From Glycocaulis abyssi (GTDB lineage Bacteria > Pseudomonadota > Alphaproteobacteria > Caulobacterales > Maricaulaceae), in assembly GCF_041429775.1 (NCBI RefSeq), contig NZ_CP163421.1, positions 1,178,001 to 1,242,000 of the forward strand: a stretch of DNA of 64,000 nucleotides, read 5' to 3'. Shown here in pieces: positions 18,746 through 27,541 of this stretch. Each line of letters opens with the position of its first letter. The stretch's first letter is position 1. Under the pieces are notes generated by a model. It made no database searches. It was not told the DNA's origin and worked only from the letters and a program-made list of their open reading frames with translations. The translations under genes and the position numbers were made by a program.

Positions 18746-19492
18746 CTACTCCTCACGCTCATCGTCAGCGCCTTCCAGGAAGTCGAGATGGAAATGCGCG
18801 CTGTCTTCATCGTCCAGCGGGTCCTCATTATCGGCAAGGCGCGCAGGATCGGGAATGTCGAAATTGGCCGGCAGGCGCGAGGAAAGCAGCCCCGCGGCTT
18901 TCAGATCACCCAGCCCCGGCAGATCAGTGATCGCCGCCAGGCCGAAATACTCCAGGAAGGTGTCTGTCGTGCCGAAAGTGACGGGCCGGCCGGGGCTGCG
19001 GCGGCGGCCGCGCAGGCGTATCCATTTCAGTTCGAACAGAAGATCAATCGTGCCCTTGGAGACAGCAACGCCGCGTATCTCCTCGATCTCGGCGCGCGTG
19101 ACCGGCTGGTGGTAGGCGATGATGGAGAGCGTTTCCAGAGCGGCCTGGGAGAGCTTTTTCGGCTCCTCGCGGATTTCCGCCAGCAAATGGGCCAGGTCCG
19201 GCGCGGTTTCAAACCGCCAGCGTCCGCCCACCTCGCTCAACCGCACGCCCGCATCGGCATATTTGCCCTGCAGGGCGGCGATGGTGGCGGGGATGTCTGT
19301 CCCCGCAGGCAGGCGCGCGGCCAGCGTTTCAGCATCCAGCGGCTCGGACGCAGCGAACAGCAGGGCCTCAGCCATGCGTATCGCCTGCTGCGAGGGTTCG
19401 GCGAGCGTATGCGGACCAGACTGCCCGTCCCCGCCCTGCGGGCCTTGGCGCGCGCGCAGGCGGGCAATCGCTTCGGCAATCGGATCGCTCAT
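18746..19492 (-). CDS. scpB: Segregation and condensation protein ScpB
   Basis: The 248-residue ScpB, a tandem winged-helix partner of ScpA and SMC in the condensin complex that compacts and segregates the chromosome. Visible are RMAEALLFAASEPLDAETLA at the start of the first domain and LETLSIIAYHQPVTRAEIEEIRGV in the second, followed by FGTTDTFLEYFGL and the LPGLGDLKAAGLL block. The ATG at 19492 overlaps the scpA stop as ATGA, which decides the start against a longer frame. The C-terminal tail is acidic (DDEDSAHFHLDFLEGADDE). Confidence 0.95.
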   Translation of the reverse strand: MSDPIAEAIARLRARQGPQGGDGQSGPHTLAEPSQQAIRMAEALLFAASEPLDAETLAARLPAGTDIPATIAALQGKYADAGVRLSEVGGRWRFETAPDLAHLLAEIREEPKKLSQAALETLSIIAYHQPVTRAEIEEIRGVAVSKGTIDLLFELKWIRLRGRRRSPGRPVTFGTTDTFLEYFGLAAITDLPGLGDLKAAGLLSSRLPANFDIPDPARLADNEDPLDDEDSAHFHLDFLEGADDEREE

Positions 19493-20295
19493 GGACGCCC
19501 CTCCTGCCCGCGCATCCAGATCGGGCCGTAGACCGCCTCCTGACGCAAGCACGCCTCACCATCCTTGGTGATGTCCAGCGCCGCCAGCAGCGAGGACGCC
19601 ATCAGCGACTGCGGCGGCGGCGCATCCGGCCCCAGCTCGTCCGCGCCCGGCAACAGGCTGTCCAGCCGTTCCCAGCCCGTCAGGCGCTTTGAGAGAAGGC
19701 TGAGGCGGGCGCGGGCCGCTTCCAGGCTGTAAACCTTCGGCTTTTCAGGCTCATAGGTGGAAAAGGCAAACTTCTCGCGCGTACCGGCATAGGCTTTCAA
19801 GAGGTCAAACAGGCTCGCCTCGTATTGCGGTGCGCGGATAGAGCGTACGCCTTCGGGCGCGCCGCGCTCGAACACATCGCGCTTTAGCAGGTGCCGGTCG
19901 TAAAGCGCTTCGCCGCCTGCGCGCATCGCATCAAGGCGCATCAGCCGGAAGGCGAGCGCGGCCGCCATCATTTCCGGCTCCGGCTCATCACTTTCCGGGC
20001 GCGGTTTCGGCAATAGCAGGCGCGACTTCAGATAGGCGAGCCACGCCGCCATGACCAGATAATCAGCCGCGATATCCAGCCGTTTCTCGCGCGCCGCCTC
20101 GATAAAGACGAGATACTGCTCGGCCAGCGCCAGGATGGAGATTTTCGCCAGATCCACCTTGTTCTTGCGCGCCAGATGCAAGAGCAGGTGCAAAGGGCCT
20201 TCCCAGCCCTCAATGTCGAGGATCAGCGCGCTGCCCGTGTCCTCGGCCTCGCCTGCCGCTTCAAAGCGGACATCTTCCTCGAACAGATCACTCAC
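19489..20295 (-). CDS. scpA: Segregation and condensation protein ScpA
   Basis: The 268-residue kleisin subunit of the SMC-ScpAB condensin. The N-terminal kleisin helices include WEGPLHLLLHLARKNKVDLAKISILALAEQY and DYLVMAAWLAYLKSRLLLP, both strong family blocks; the C-terminal winged-helix region is shorter and less conserved. Start and stop both overlap neighbours by ATGA (nagZ upstream, scpB downstream), which indicates translational coupling in a SPOR-nagZ-scpA-scpB operon. Confidence 0.95.
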   Translation of the reverse strand: MSDLFEEDVRFEAAGEAEDTGSALILDIEGWEGPLHLLLHLARKNKVDLAKISILALAEQYLVFIEAAREKRLDIAADYLVMAAWLAYLKSRLLLPKPRPESDEPEPEMMAAALAFRLMRLDAMRAGGEALYDRHLLKRDVFERGAPEGVRSIRAPQYEASLFDLLKAYAGTREKFAFSTYEPEKPKVYSLEAARARLSLLSKRLTGWERLDSLLPGADELGPDAPPPQSLMASSLLAALDITKDGEACLRQEAVYGPIWMRGQEGRP

Positions 20296-21326
20296 GGCGC
20301 GGGTGCCTCCAGCCCGGCCTCGGCAAAGCAGCGCGCCATGGCGTCGTGGGTGGCGGCGGCGTCCAGCCCCTGGGCCGTGCCGCGTGCCTCTTCTGCCGCC
20401 TTTGCCCGCTCCAGCGCCTTGCCGGAGAGCGTGATGGCGGCGTGTGCCACCTCCACCATCTCTGCGCGCTCGCCATTGCAGTGGAGCAGCATGTCACACC
20501 CGGCGCTGAGCGCCCGCTCGCCGCGCTGGCGCAGCGTGCCGTCGAGCGCCTTCATGGAGAGATCATCGCTCATCAGCAGGCCGTCAAAGCCCATCTCGCC
20601 GCGAATAATCTGCGCGATCACATCCTTTGACAGGGTGGCGCAGTTTTCCGCGTCAATCGCGGTGTAGGTGACATGGGCCGTCATCGCCATGGACGCAGCA
20701 TCGGCCACGCCCTTGAAGGCGGCAAAATCGGTTTCGTGCAGGGTCTCATGATCTTCGCCCACGACCGGCAAGGCAAAATGGCTGTCGGCATCGGCGCGGC
20801 CATGGCCGGGTATGTGCTTGATGACACCGGCCACGCCCTGATCCTTCAGGCCCGCCAGCGCGGCGCGGGCCATCTCGGCGACGGGGCCGGGTTCGGCGTG
20901 AAAAGCACGGTCGCCAATCACCGCGTCGGCGCCGGGAATGGCAAGATCGACCACCGGCGCGCAGTCGCAATCAATGCCCAGATCACGCAGCTCCTGCGCC
21001 AGCAGGCGGTGGTTCTGGCGCACGGCTTCGAGCGCCAGTTCCGGCTCACGGTCCCACAGCTCGCCAAAGCGGGCCGCAGGCGGCGCGGCACGCCAGAGCG
21101 GAGGCTTGAGGCGCTGCACGCGCCCGCCCTCCTGATCGATGAAAATGGGCGCGTCGCGGCCCACGCAATCGCGCAGCTCGCCCATCAGCCGGATGATCTG
21201 CTTGGGCCGGTCGATATTGCGGGCAAAGACGATGAAGCCCCACGGGTCCGCATCGCGGAAGAAGGCTTTCTCCTCCGGCGTCGGGCTTTCACCCATCAGG
21301 CCATAGATCGCCGCCGTCACACTCAT
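20292..21326 (-). CDS. nagZ: Beta-N-acetylhexosaminidase NagZ
   Basis: A 344-residue glycoside hydrolase family 3 enzyme that removes GlcNAc from anhydromuropeptides in the cytoplasm during peptidoglycan recycling. Visible are FIDQEGGRVQRLK and the NagZ signature KHIPGHGRADADSHFALP, which includes the catalytic His/Asp loop and follows GVAGVI; LLMSDDLSMKAL carries the nucleophile Asp. The ATG at 21326 overlaps the upstream SPOR stop codon by ATGA; the longer frame to 21374 lies inside that gene. No signal peptide is visible, as expected. Confidence 0.94.
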   Translation of the reverse strand: MSVTAAIYGLMGESPTPEEKAFFRDADPWGFIVFARNIDRPKQIIRLMGELRDCVGRDAPIFIDQEGGRVQRLKPPLWRAAPPAARFGELWDREPELALEAVRQNHRLLAQELRDLGIDCDCAPVVDLAIPGADAVIGDRAFHAEPGPVAEMARAALAGLKDQGVAGVIKHIPGHGRADADSHFALPVVGEDHETLHETDFAAFKGVADAASMAMTAHVTYTAIDAENCATLSKDVIAQIIRGEMGFDGLLMSDDLSMKALDGTLRQRGERALSAGCDMLLHCNGERAEMVEVAHAAITLSGKALERAKAAEEARGTAQGLDAAATHDAMARCFAEAGLEAPAP

Positions 21327-22150
21327 CTTGCCGCCACCAGACAGTCCTGCCCGCGCGAGGAAAGCGTCTGGCAATAGCGCGAGGCATCATCGCGCGTTTC
21401 AAACGCGGCAATGCGCAGGCGGTGATAAATGCCGCGCGCGCCCAGATTGGCCTCGACAATGGAGGGGTTCCGCCCGGACGCCAGATCGGGGAAGCGGGTC
21501 ACGAAGGCAATCCACGCCTCTTCGGCCTCCTCGATCGTGCGGAAGGCGGCGATCTGCACCACGAAATTACCGCTGGCGCTGGCAGCCGGCGGGGCCGGAC
21601 GCGGCTCTTCACGCGCAGGCTGGCGCTCCTCGGCTGGGTGTTGCTGCTCAGCAGGGCGCGTTTCCGGTTCGGGCGGCGTGTCCTCGGCAACCGGCTCACT
21701 CGGCGCAGTGGCTTCCTCGCGTGGCCCCTCCTCACGCGGCAGGGCCAGCCGGTCGGCATCTTCGGTCTCAACGGTCAGGGCCGGACGCTCTGGCTGGACC
21801 ACCGGCTCTTCCGGGCCGGGCCGCACAGCCGGATCAATTTCCACCGTCTCGACAGCGCCGCGCTCGCGCAGGGCATAGGCTTCAATGTCCTGACCCGGTG
21901 TTTCAAACCCGCCCGGATCCTCCGGCGCGGTGCGCCAGGGCTGACCGTCGGCGGTCAGGATTGGCGCGGTATTGCGCTCGCGCACGCCCAGATTATACGC
22001 GCTCCAGACGACGCCGAGGAACAGCACCAGCACGATGGCGGCGGCCAGCAGCAATATCGGCCCGCGCCGCCCCTGCCCGTCATCGCGGGCATCGAACGTG
22101 TCGTAGGCGTCCGGATCGTAATCGGTCGAGTTTCGGTCCCGAGAGGGCAT
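21323..22150 (-). CDS. SPOR domain membrane protein
   Basis: A 275-residue bitopic protein. There is a short cytoplasmic N-terminus, one transmembrane helix (about residues 31-50, PILLLAAAIVLVLFLGVVW), and a long Pro/Glu/Arg-rich periplasmic linker. A SPOR domain ends the protein (about residues 198-275, SGNFVVQIAAFRTIEEAEEAW). SPOR domains bind glycan strands stripped of stem peptides and place proteins at the division septum. It is first in the operon with nagZ and scpAB, consistent with a cell-wall or division role. The sequence is too divergent to call FtsN. Confidence 0.85.
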   Translation of the reverse strand: MPSRDRNSTDYDPDAYDTFDARDDGQGRRGPILLLAAAIVLVLFLGVVWSAYNLGVRERNTAPILTADGQPWRTAPEDPGGFETPGQDIEAYALRERGAVETVEIDPAVRPGPEEPVVQPERPALTVETEDADRLALPREEGPREEATAPSEPVAEDTPPEPETRPAEQQHPAEERQPAREEPRPAPPAASASGNFVVQIAAFRTIEEAEEAWIAFVTRFPDLASGRNPSIVEANLGARGIYHRLRIAAFETRDDASRYCQTLSSRGQDCLVAAR

Positions 22151-22260
22151 GGTTTTCCCGTTGACGGCGATTGGCGCGAATCAGTGCACGCGCCTCTGGT
22201 TAACAGAGTATCAATTAGTGGCCGGCCATGCGCGGCTGCGGCGCGCAGCTTCCACAGGTT

Positions 22261-23436
22261 TTAGCGCCAGGCTTCTACATGGAAGAGCTGGCGATGTTGA
22301 TCGATCGCATAGCGGTCTGTCATCCCGGCAATGTAGTCGCACACCACACGCGCCGTCTCCGGGCTGCCGGGCGTATCGGCCTGGCGGTGGAACTCGGTCG
22401 GCAGCAAGGCGGGATCATTGAGGAAAGCCTCGAACAGCTCCCTCACGATCCGCTTGCCCTTCTCCTTGGCGCGCTTGACCTTGTATTGCAGATACATGTT
22501 TGCGTAGAGGAAGCGGCGCACCGCAGACAGCTGCACCAGCATGCTTTCAGAAAAGCTGACCACCGGATGGTCCAGCGCACGCACCGCTTCGGGACTGTCG
22601 ACGCCTGAAGCCGCCAGCCGCGCGCGGGTTTCCTCCAGCACATCATTGACCATCAGCCCAATGAGGCGGCGGATCGCCTCGTGAATGGTCAGGCTGGTGC
22701 CGATATCGGGATATTGCTCACGCACGGCCCGGAACACATCGCCCACCAGCAGCAATTCCATCACCTCGTCCAGCTTCAATATCCCGGCGCGCAGCCCGTC
22801 ATCAATATCGTGATTATTGTAGGCGATATCATCCGACAGGGCGGCAATCTGCGCCTCGACCGAGGAATGGGTGTGCAGCTCCAGCCCGCGCCAGTCCTCA
22901 TAGGCGGTAAAGCCCCAGGGCAGCTTCGCCGGATCATCGCCCTTCTTCATCAGCGGACCGTTATGCTTGACCACGCCCTCCAGCGTCTCCCAGGCCAGAT
23001 TCAGCCCGTCAAACTCCGGATAGCGCCGCTCCAGCAGGGTGATGACGCGCAGTGTCTGGGCGTTGTGGTCAAACCCGCCAAAGCCCTTCATCGCATCGGC
23101 AAGCCCGTCCTCGCCCGAATGGCCAAAGGGCGGATGACCGAGATCATGGGCGAGTGCGGCGGCTTCCGCGAGGTCCTCATCAACCTGCAGGGCGCGCGCC
23201 AGCGTGCGGGCAATCTGGGCGACTTCCAGCGAATGGGTCAGGCGGGTGCGGAAATGATCGCCCTCATGGGCGACGAAAACCTGCGTCTTCTCTTTAAGCC
23301 GCCGAAAGGCCGTGGAGTGGATGATGCGGTCCCGGTCACGCTGGAAAGCCGAGCGCGTGGCGCTCTCGGCCTGGTGATGCAGCCGCCCGCGCGTTTTCGC
23401 CGGATCGCAGGCATAGGGCGCGCGGGTGAACACCAT
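22261..23436 (-). CDS. dgt: Deoxyguanosinetriphosphate triphosphohydrolase-like protein
   Basis: A 391-residue HD-domain dNTP triphosphohydrolase, which releases triphosphate from dGTP or other dNTPs. The motifs HSTAFRRLKEKTQVF, RTRLTHSLEVAQIARTLAR, ALAHDLGHPPFGHSGEDGL (HD metal ligands) and YNNHDIDDGLRAG are all visible. The start at 23436 has AGGAG eight bases upstream; two other in-frame starts at 23442 and 23490 are less well spaced. It is divergent from erpA, leaving about 92 bases for both promoters. In many alphaproteobacteria argS follows this gene; here only 110 bases separate it from the SPOR gene. Confidence 0.93.
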   Translation of the reverse strand: MVFTRAPYACDPAKTRGRLHHQAESATRSAFQRDRDRIIHSTAFRRLKEKTQVFVAHEGDHFRTRLTHSLEVAQIARTLARALQVDEDLAEAAALAHDLGHPPFGHSGEDGLADAMKGFGGFDHNAQTLRVITLLERRYPEFDGLNLAWETLEGVVKHNGPLMKKGDDPAKLPWGFTAYEDWRGLELHTHSSVEAQIAALSDDIAYNNHDIDDGLRAGILKLDEVMELLLVGDVFRAVREQYPDIGTSLTIHEAIRRLIGLMVNDVLEETRARLAASGVDSPEAVRALDHPVVSFSESMLVQLSAVRRFLYANMYLQYKVKRAKEKGKRIVRELFEAFLNDPALLPTEFHRQADTPGSPETARVVCDYIAGMTDRYAIDQHRQLFHVEAWR

Positions 23437-23528
23437 CAACATCACTCCTTCACGGGGCCAGCCCTTCCATCGGCGGTCCTCTGCGTCCATATATCGGGTG
23501 TATTGCCAGTCGGGAACCGTAGAACGCC

Positions 23529-23858
23529 ATGAGCGAAGCCCAGATCAGCCTGTCAGAGACAGCCGCCCGCCAGATCCTTCAGATCCTGAAAGGCCAGGAC
23601 AAGCAATTCCTGCGCGTCTCGGTGATTGGCGGCGGGTGTTCCGGCTTTTCCTATCAGTTCGATCTGGAGAGCGAGCGCAGCGAAGATGACCTAGCCATCG
23701 AGCGCGACGGTGCCACCGTGCTGATTGACGAGATGAGCGTCGATTTCCTCAAAGGGTCTGAGATCGATTATGTCGACGAGTTGATCGGCGCATCCTTCCG
23801 CATCCACAATCCCAACGCCACCGCTGCCTGCGGCTGCGGGACGAGCTTTTCGATCTGA
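23529..23858 (+). CDS. erpA: Iron-sulfur cluster insertion protein ErpA
   Basis: A 109-residue A-type carrier that delivers Fe-S clusters to apoproteins. The three conserved cysteines are present: GGGCSGFSYQF and the C-terminal ACGCGTSFSI. The HesB/IscA fold strands around VLIDEMSVDFLKGSEIDYVDE match well. Its placement next to dgt is conserved in relatives, from my knowledge of the group. No isc or suf genes are near, so it acts here as a stand-alone carrier gene, probably with the downstream nitroreductase 29 bases away. Confidence 0.93.
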   Translation: MSEAQISLSETAARQILQILKGQDKQFLRVSVIGGGCSGFSYQFDLESERSEDDLAIERDGATVLIDEMSVDFLKGSEIDYVDELIGASFRIHNPNATAACGCGTSFSI

Positions 23859-23887
23859 TTTCTCCATAACTTTCTGGGGGCTGAACC

Positions 23888-24559
23888 ATGGACGTTATCG
23901 ACGCTCTGAAGCGCCGCATTTCCACGCGCGCCTTTCTCGATACGCCCGTCAGCGAGGCGGAAGTGCGCGAGCTGCTCGATGCCGCGCGCTGGTCAGCTTC
24001 TGGTGGCAATCTCCAGCCCTGGCAGGTGCATGTGGTGGCGGGTGTTGCCCGCCAGCGCGTGATCGACGCGGTGCAGAAAAAGCTCTCCACCGATCCCTTC
24101 ACCAACGAATCCGCCTTCCCGGTCTATCCCGAAAGCCTGTGGGAGCCCTATCGCTCGCGCCGTTTTCAGGTCGGCGAGGACATGTATGAGCTTTTGGGCA
24201 TACCGCGCGAGGACAAGGGCGCGCGCCTTTCGCACCTGATGGCCAATTACGAATTTTTCGGCGCGCCGGTGGGCGTGTTCTTCTCCATCGATGAGCGGAT
24301 GAATCCCAATCAATGGGCGCATCTTGGCATGTTTATGATGAGCTTCTGCCTCGCCGCTGAAAGCAAAGGGCTCGCCACCTGCATGCAGGAAGCGTGGACG
24401 CTGCACGCCGGAACCGTGGCAAAGGCGCTTCGCATCGAAAAGCCGCAAATCGTCTATTGCGGGCTGGCACTCGGCCATGCGGACAAAAGCGCGAAGGTGA
24501 ACCAGCTGCGCACACGGCGCGCGGACGTGGATGAATTTGCGAGCTTTGAGGGGTTTTAG
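23888..24559 (+). CDS. Nitroreductase family flavoprotein
   Basis: A 223-residue FMN-dependent oxidoreductase of the nitroreductase family. N-terminal RRISTRAFLDTPVSEAEVRELLDAARWSASGGNLQPWQVHVV carries the FMN-binding Arg/Ser positions and the SGGNLQPW block; ATCMQEAW and VYCGLALGHAD occur near the C-terminus. Such enzymes reduce nitro groups, quinones or enones with NAD(P)H; the natural substrate is unknown. TGGGGGCTG eight bases before the ATG serves as ribosome site. It may be co-transcribed with erpA. Confidence 0.88.
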   Translation: MDVIDALKRRISTRAFLDTPVSEAEVRELLDAARWSASGGNLQPWQVHVVAGVARQRVIDAVQKKLSTDPFTNESAFPVYPESLWEPYRSRRFQVGEDMYELLGIPREDKGARLSHLMANYEFFGAPVGVFFSIDERMNPNQWAHLGMFMMSFCLAAESKGLATCMQEAWTLHAGTVAKALRIEKPQIVYCGLALGHADKSAKVNQLRTRRADVDEFASFEGF

Positions 24560-24953
24560 TTTTCCTGCTTCCTCATTCGAGCTTTCCCGACGAAAGTCGG
24601 GATCCAGTTTCTTGATAATGCGGATGCGCTGCTGGGCAAGAAGAGGGCTGGACACCGGCTTTCGCCGGTGAAACGCGAGGTGGCGGGATGCTTGACCTGA
24701 GAATGGGTCCCCGTTCCCCGTTTTCACGGGGACAGGCGGGGCGGGGGACCCCGGTGGAGATGGTATCGGTCAAGTTGGCAGGATTTTCAGAATGGCAACA
24801 CAGCCGGGGTCTCCCGCACCGACGGGAGACCCAGCTTTTTTCTGATGCTCTGCACATCACCCGCCTTCGCGAAGAATGCGTTACGCAACCAAAAGAGCTG
24901 GGTTCCGGGTCTCCGCTACGCTCCGCCCGGAATGACGAATGGATGGGATAACC
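24560..24953. other. Gene-free gap with palindromic repeats
   Basis: Nearly 400 bases between convergent genes. Contents include a CTTTCCCGACGAAAGTCGGG stem at about 24584, an ACCGGCTTTCGCCGGT stem at 24655-24670, a family 3 segment at about 24703-24745 (CCCCGTTTTCACGGGGACAG), and a GGGTTCCGGGTCTCCGCTAC segment at 24900 ending CCCGGAATGACGAA. The last resembles the end of the repeat at 41285-41398. No gene is supported. Confidence 0.7.
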
Positions 24954-25343
24954 TCACACCCCACACGTGAACTCCCCCGCGCAGAAGGTTGAAATCGCCC
25001 ACATATAGCCGGTCAGAAGGCCCACCCAGAGAAGGGATGGCAGGAAGACCCACGCTACGCCAGCGCCGGGCCTGCGCGTCCAGAACACGATCCAGCCAAT
25101 GAGAAGCCCTGCCCCGGCCACGAACGGTCCGGCCAGCAGGAAATACAAAACCACGCGCATGAGATCGCGGTCCGCACCGCTTTCCACCGCACCGGCATAG
25201 GCCATCATCGACGCGCCCCAAGTCGCCGCGCCGAACAGCGCGACCGCCGCTGCAGCCACACTTGCCAGCAACAGGGTGAGAACTGCTAGAAAGGTGATGC
25301 GCCGGCGTCGGCCGGAAATGTCGTCCACCGGGTCTGTGTTCAT
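24954..25343 (-). CDS. Small hypothetical membrane protein
   Basis: A 129-residue protein I do not recognise. It has three or four hydrophobic helices (about residues 15-45, 63-88, 95-115) separated by short charged loops (GRRRRIT, WTRRPG), and a C-terminal CAGEFTC pair of cysteines that could sit in the periplasm. The N-terminus is polar. Its upstream end faces xthA, with about 50 bases between the starts. Coding-like G+C at third positions and the membrane pattern support a real gene; no function is offered. Confidence 0.6.
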   Translation of the reverse strand: MNTDPVDDISGRRRRITFLAVLTLLLASVAAAAVALFGAATWGASMMAYAGAVESGADRDLMRVVLYFLLAGPFVAGAGLLIGWIVFWTRRPGAGVAWVFLPSLLWVGLLTGYMWAISTFCAGEFTCGV

Positions 25344-25395
25344 GTCCGGCCCCGATCAGCCTGAAATACCCAACCCTCGACCAAGGCAGTCTAGC

Positions 25396-26190
25396 ATGAC
25401 TCTCTCAATCGCCACATGGAATGTGAACTCCATCAAGGCGCGCCTGCCCAACGTGCTCGAATGGCTGGGCGAGGCAAAGCCCGACATTGCCTGCCTGCAG
25501 GAGATCAAATGCCAGGATGAGGGCTTCCCGCGCGAGGAGATCGAGCGGCTGGGCTATAATATCGAGACGGTGGGCCAGAAGAGCTATAACGGCGTCGCCC
25601 TGCTCTCGCGCTTTCCCATTGAGGAAGTGGCCGAGCGCGCCCTGCCCGGTGGCAATGGCGAGGAAGAACAGGCCCGCTATATCGAGGCGGTCATCAGCGC
25701 GTCGGGGGGCCCGGTGCGCGTGGCGAGCATCTATCTGCCCAATGGCAATCCGGCTCCGGGGCCGAAATACGATTACAAGCTGGAATGGATGGCGCGCCTG
25801 CACACGCACGCGGCCAGGCTCCTGGCCTATGAAGAACCGCTGGTTCTGGCGGGCGATTACAATGTCATTCCGCGCGACGCCGATGTGCATGATCCGGCCG
25901 CGTGGGAGGGCGATGCGCTGACCCTGCCGGCCAGCCGCGATGCCTTCTTTGCGCTGCAATGGCTGGGCTTTACCGAAGCCTTCCAGCATCTCGATGGCCG
26001 CGCGCACCAGTACACATTCTGGGACTATCAGGCCGGTGCGTGGCAGAAGAATAACGGCATCCGCATCGACCATCTCCTGTGCTCGCCGCAGGCGGCTGAC
26101 CGCCTGAAATCGGTCGAGATTCACAAGGATGTGCGGGGCAAGGAAAAAGCCTCCGACCACGTGCCCGTGGTCGGGACTTTTGATCTCTAA
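25396..26190 (+). CDS. xthA: Exodeoxyribonuclease III
   Basis: A 264-residue apurinic/apyrimidinic endonuclease and 3'-5' exonuclease for base excision repair. The EEP-fold motifs are all present: SIATWNVNSIKARLPNVLEWL, CLQEIKCQ (metal-binding Glu), SYNGVALLSRFPI, LVLAGDYNVIPRDADV (Asp/Asn of the active site), GIRIDHLLCSP, and the terminal KASDHVPVVG (catalytic Asp-His). The ATG at 25396 begins exactly where the family begins; the frame open to 25276 overlaps the divergent membrane gene and is rejected. The stop lies ten bases from the convergent astB stop. Confidence 0.95.
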   Translation: MTLSIATWNVNSIKARLPNVLEWLGEAKPDIACLQEIKCQDEGFPREEIERLGYNIETVGQKSYNGVALLSRFPIEEVAERALPGGNGEEEQARYIEAVISASGGPVRVASIYLPNGNPAPGPKYDYKLEWMARLHTHAARLLAYEEPLVLAGDYNVIPRDADVHDPAAWEGDALTLPASRDAFFALQWLGFTEAFQHLDGRAHQYTFWDYQAGAWQKNNGIRIDHLLCSPQAADRLKSVEIHKDVRGKEKASDHVPVVGTFDL

Positions 26191-26200
26191 AGCCGTCTAT

Positions 26201-27541
26201 CTAGGCCCGCTGAAAATCGTAGAAATCGCCGCCCAGACCCATGATACGCGTTAGCGCATCCAGCGCCGCGCGGCTTTCATCCACCAGCGCGGGATCAGCC
26301 AGCTCCGTCAGGCTCAGGCTCTCGCGGTAATGGGTCTTGGCCCAGTCGGTCAGCGCGGCAAACAGCCGGTCATCCAGCATCACGCCCGGATTGACAGCCT
26401 TTAGCTCCGCCGGCGTCAGCACGACGCGCAGGCGCAGACAGGCAGGCCCGCCACCATTCCTCATGGACTGGCGCACATCGGCAAAGTCCACGCGCCCTAT
26501 CGGGCCATTGCCCGCCACCATGCGCTCGCAATAGGCGCGCGTTGAGGCGGTCTCTTGCGTCTCTTTGGGGGCGAGCAGCACCATGCGGTCTTCGCCCGGC
26601 CAGTCGAGAAGCTGGGAGTTGAAGATATAGCTGGTGATGGCGTCTTCTATCGGCACTTCGTCCTGCGCCACCTCGACAAAGACCGGATCAAACAGGCCCT
26701 TGGCCGCCGCGCGGATGGCATCGAGTGTGGCTTCCGTGTCCTCAAAGGCCAGCTCGTGGAAGAAGAGAACCCGGCCATTGCCGACGCACACTACATCATT
26801 GTGGAAGGCCCCTGCCTCAATGGCGGCGCGTGACTGGCGCACGATCACGGTGCGTTCAGGATCAAGCCCGTGGCGGCGGGCAATCGCCTCACACGCCTGC
26901 TTTGTCTGGCGGGCCGGAAAGCGCGCCTGCCAGCTTTCAAATGCGTCACGGCCATAGACGAGGATTTCCACGCCCGGCGCGCCATGCTCGGCGCACAGGC
27001 GCACATGATTGGCCGCGCCCTCATCACCAAACGCAGACTGCATCGGCAGCGGGTCATGCACCGCAAACCGGCCCTCATCGGGGAAGATGGCGCGCAAGGC
27101 CCGCGCCGTCTGCGGCCCCTCGATGGAGCGGTGAAGGGTGGAGAGAAGATTGGCCGCGCTCATGTGCAGGCGGCCATCGGCTGTGTCTGCACTGGGAGAA
27201 ACCGTGGCCGCATTGGCCGCCCACATCGGACTGGCCGAGGCCATGTTACGTGCCAGCACCGGCGCGCGGCGAAAGGCGCTCTCCCAGACCTGGCCGTCCG
27301 TGCCGGTAAAGCCGAGCGCGCGAAGGCCGGGGATAAAAGGGCGCTCATGCGGCGGCAGGAAACCCTGCACCAGCCCGGCATCGGCAAGGCGTTTGGCCTT
27401 GGCCAGCCCCTCCAGCACACCGGCGCGCGGGGCAGCAATATTGCCCGCATTCTTCGCGCTGGCGAGATTACCTTCGGCGAGCCCGGCATAATTATGCGTC
27501 GGGCCGACCAGCCCGTCGAAATTGGCTTCCAAGGCGCTCAT
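26201..27541 (-). CDS. astB: N-succinylarginine dihydrolase
   Basis: A 446-residue enzyme of the arginine succinyltransferase pathway, which converts N2-succinylarginine to N2-succinylornithine, CO2 and two ammonia. Family blocks are NFDGLVGPTHNYAGLAEGNLAS at the N-terminus, HNDVVCVGNGRVLFFHE with the catalytic histidine, and RNGGGPACLRLRVVLT with the nucleophilic cysteine. Its start shares one base with the astD stop (TGATG), so the two are translationally coupled. It is the last gene of the operon starting at 32606. Confidence 0.96.
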   Translation of the reverse strand: MSALEANFDGLVGPTHNYAGLAEGNLASAKNAGNIAAPRAGVLEGLAKAKRLADAGLVQGFLPPHERPFIPGLRALGFTGTDGQVWESAFRRAPVLARNMASASPMWAANAATVSPSADTADGRLHMSAANLLSTLHRSIEGPQTARALRAIFPDEGRFAVHDPLPMQSAFGDEGAANHVRLCAEHGAPGVEILVYGRDAFESWQARFPARQTKQACEAIARRHGLDPERTVIVRQSRAAIEAGAFHNDVVCVGNGRVLFFHELAFEDTEATLDAIRAAAKGLFDPVFVEVAQDEVPIEDAITSYIFNSQLLDWPGEDRMVLLAPKETQETASTRAYCERMVAGNGPIGRVDFADVRQSMRNGGGPACLRLRVVLTPAELKAVNPGVMLDDRLFAALTDWAKTHYRESLSLTELADPALVDESRAALDALTRIMGLGGDFYDFQRA

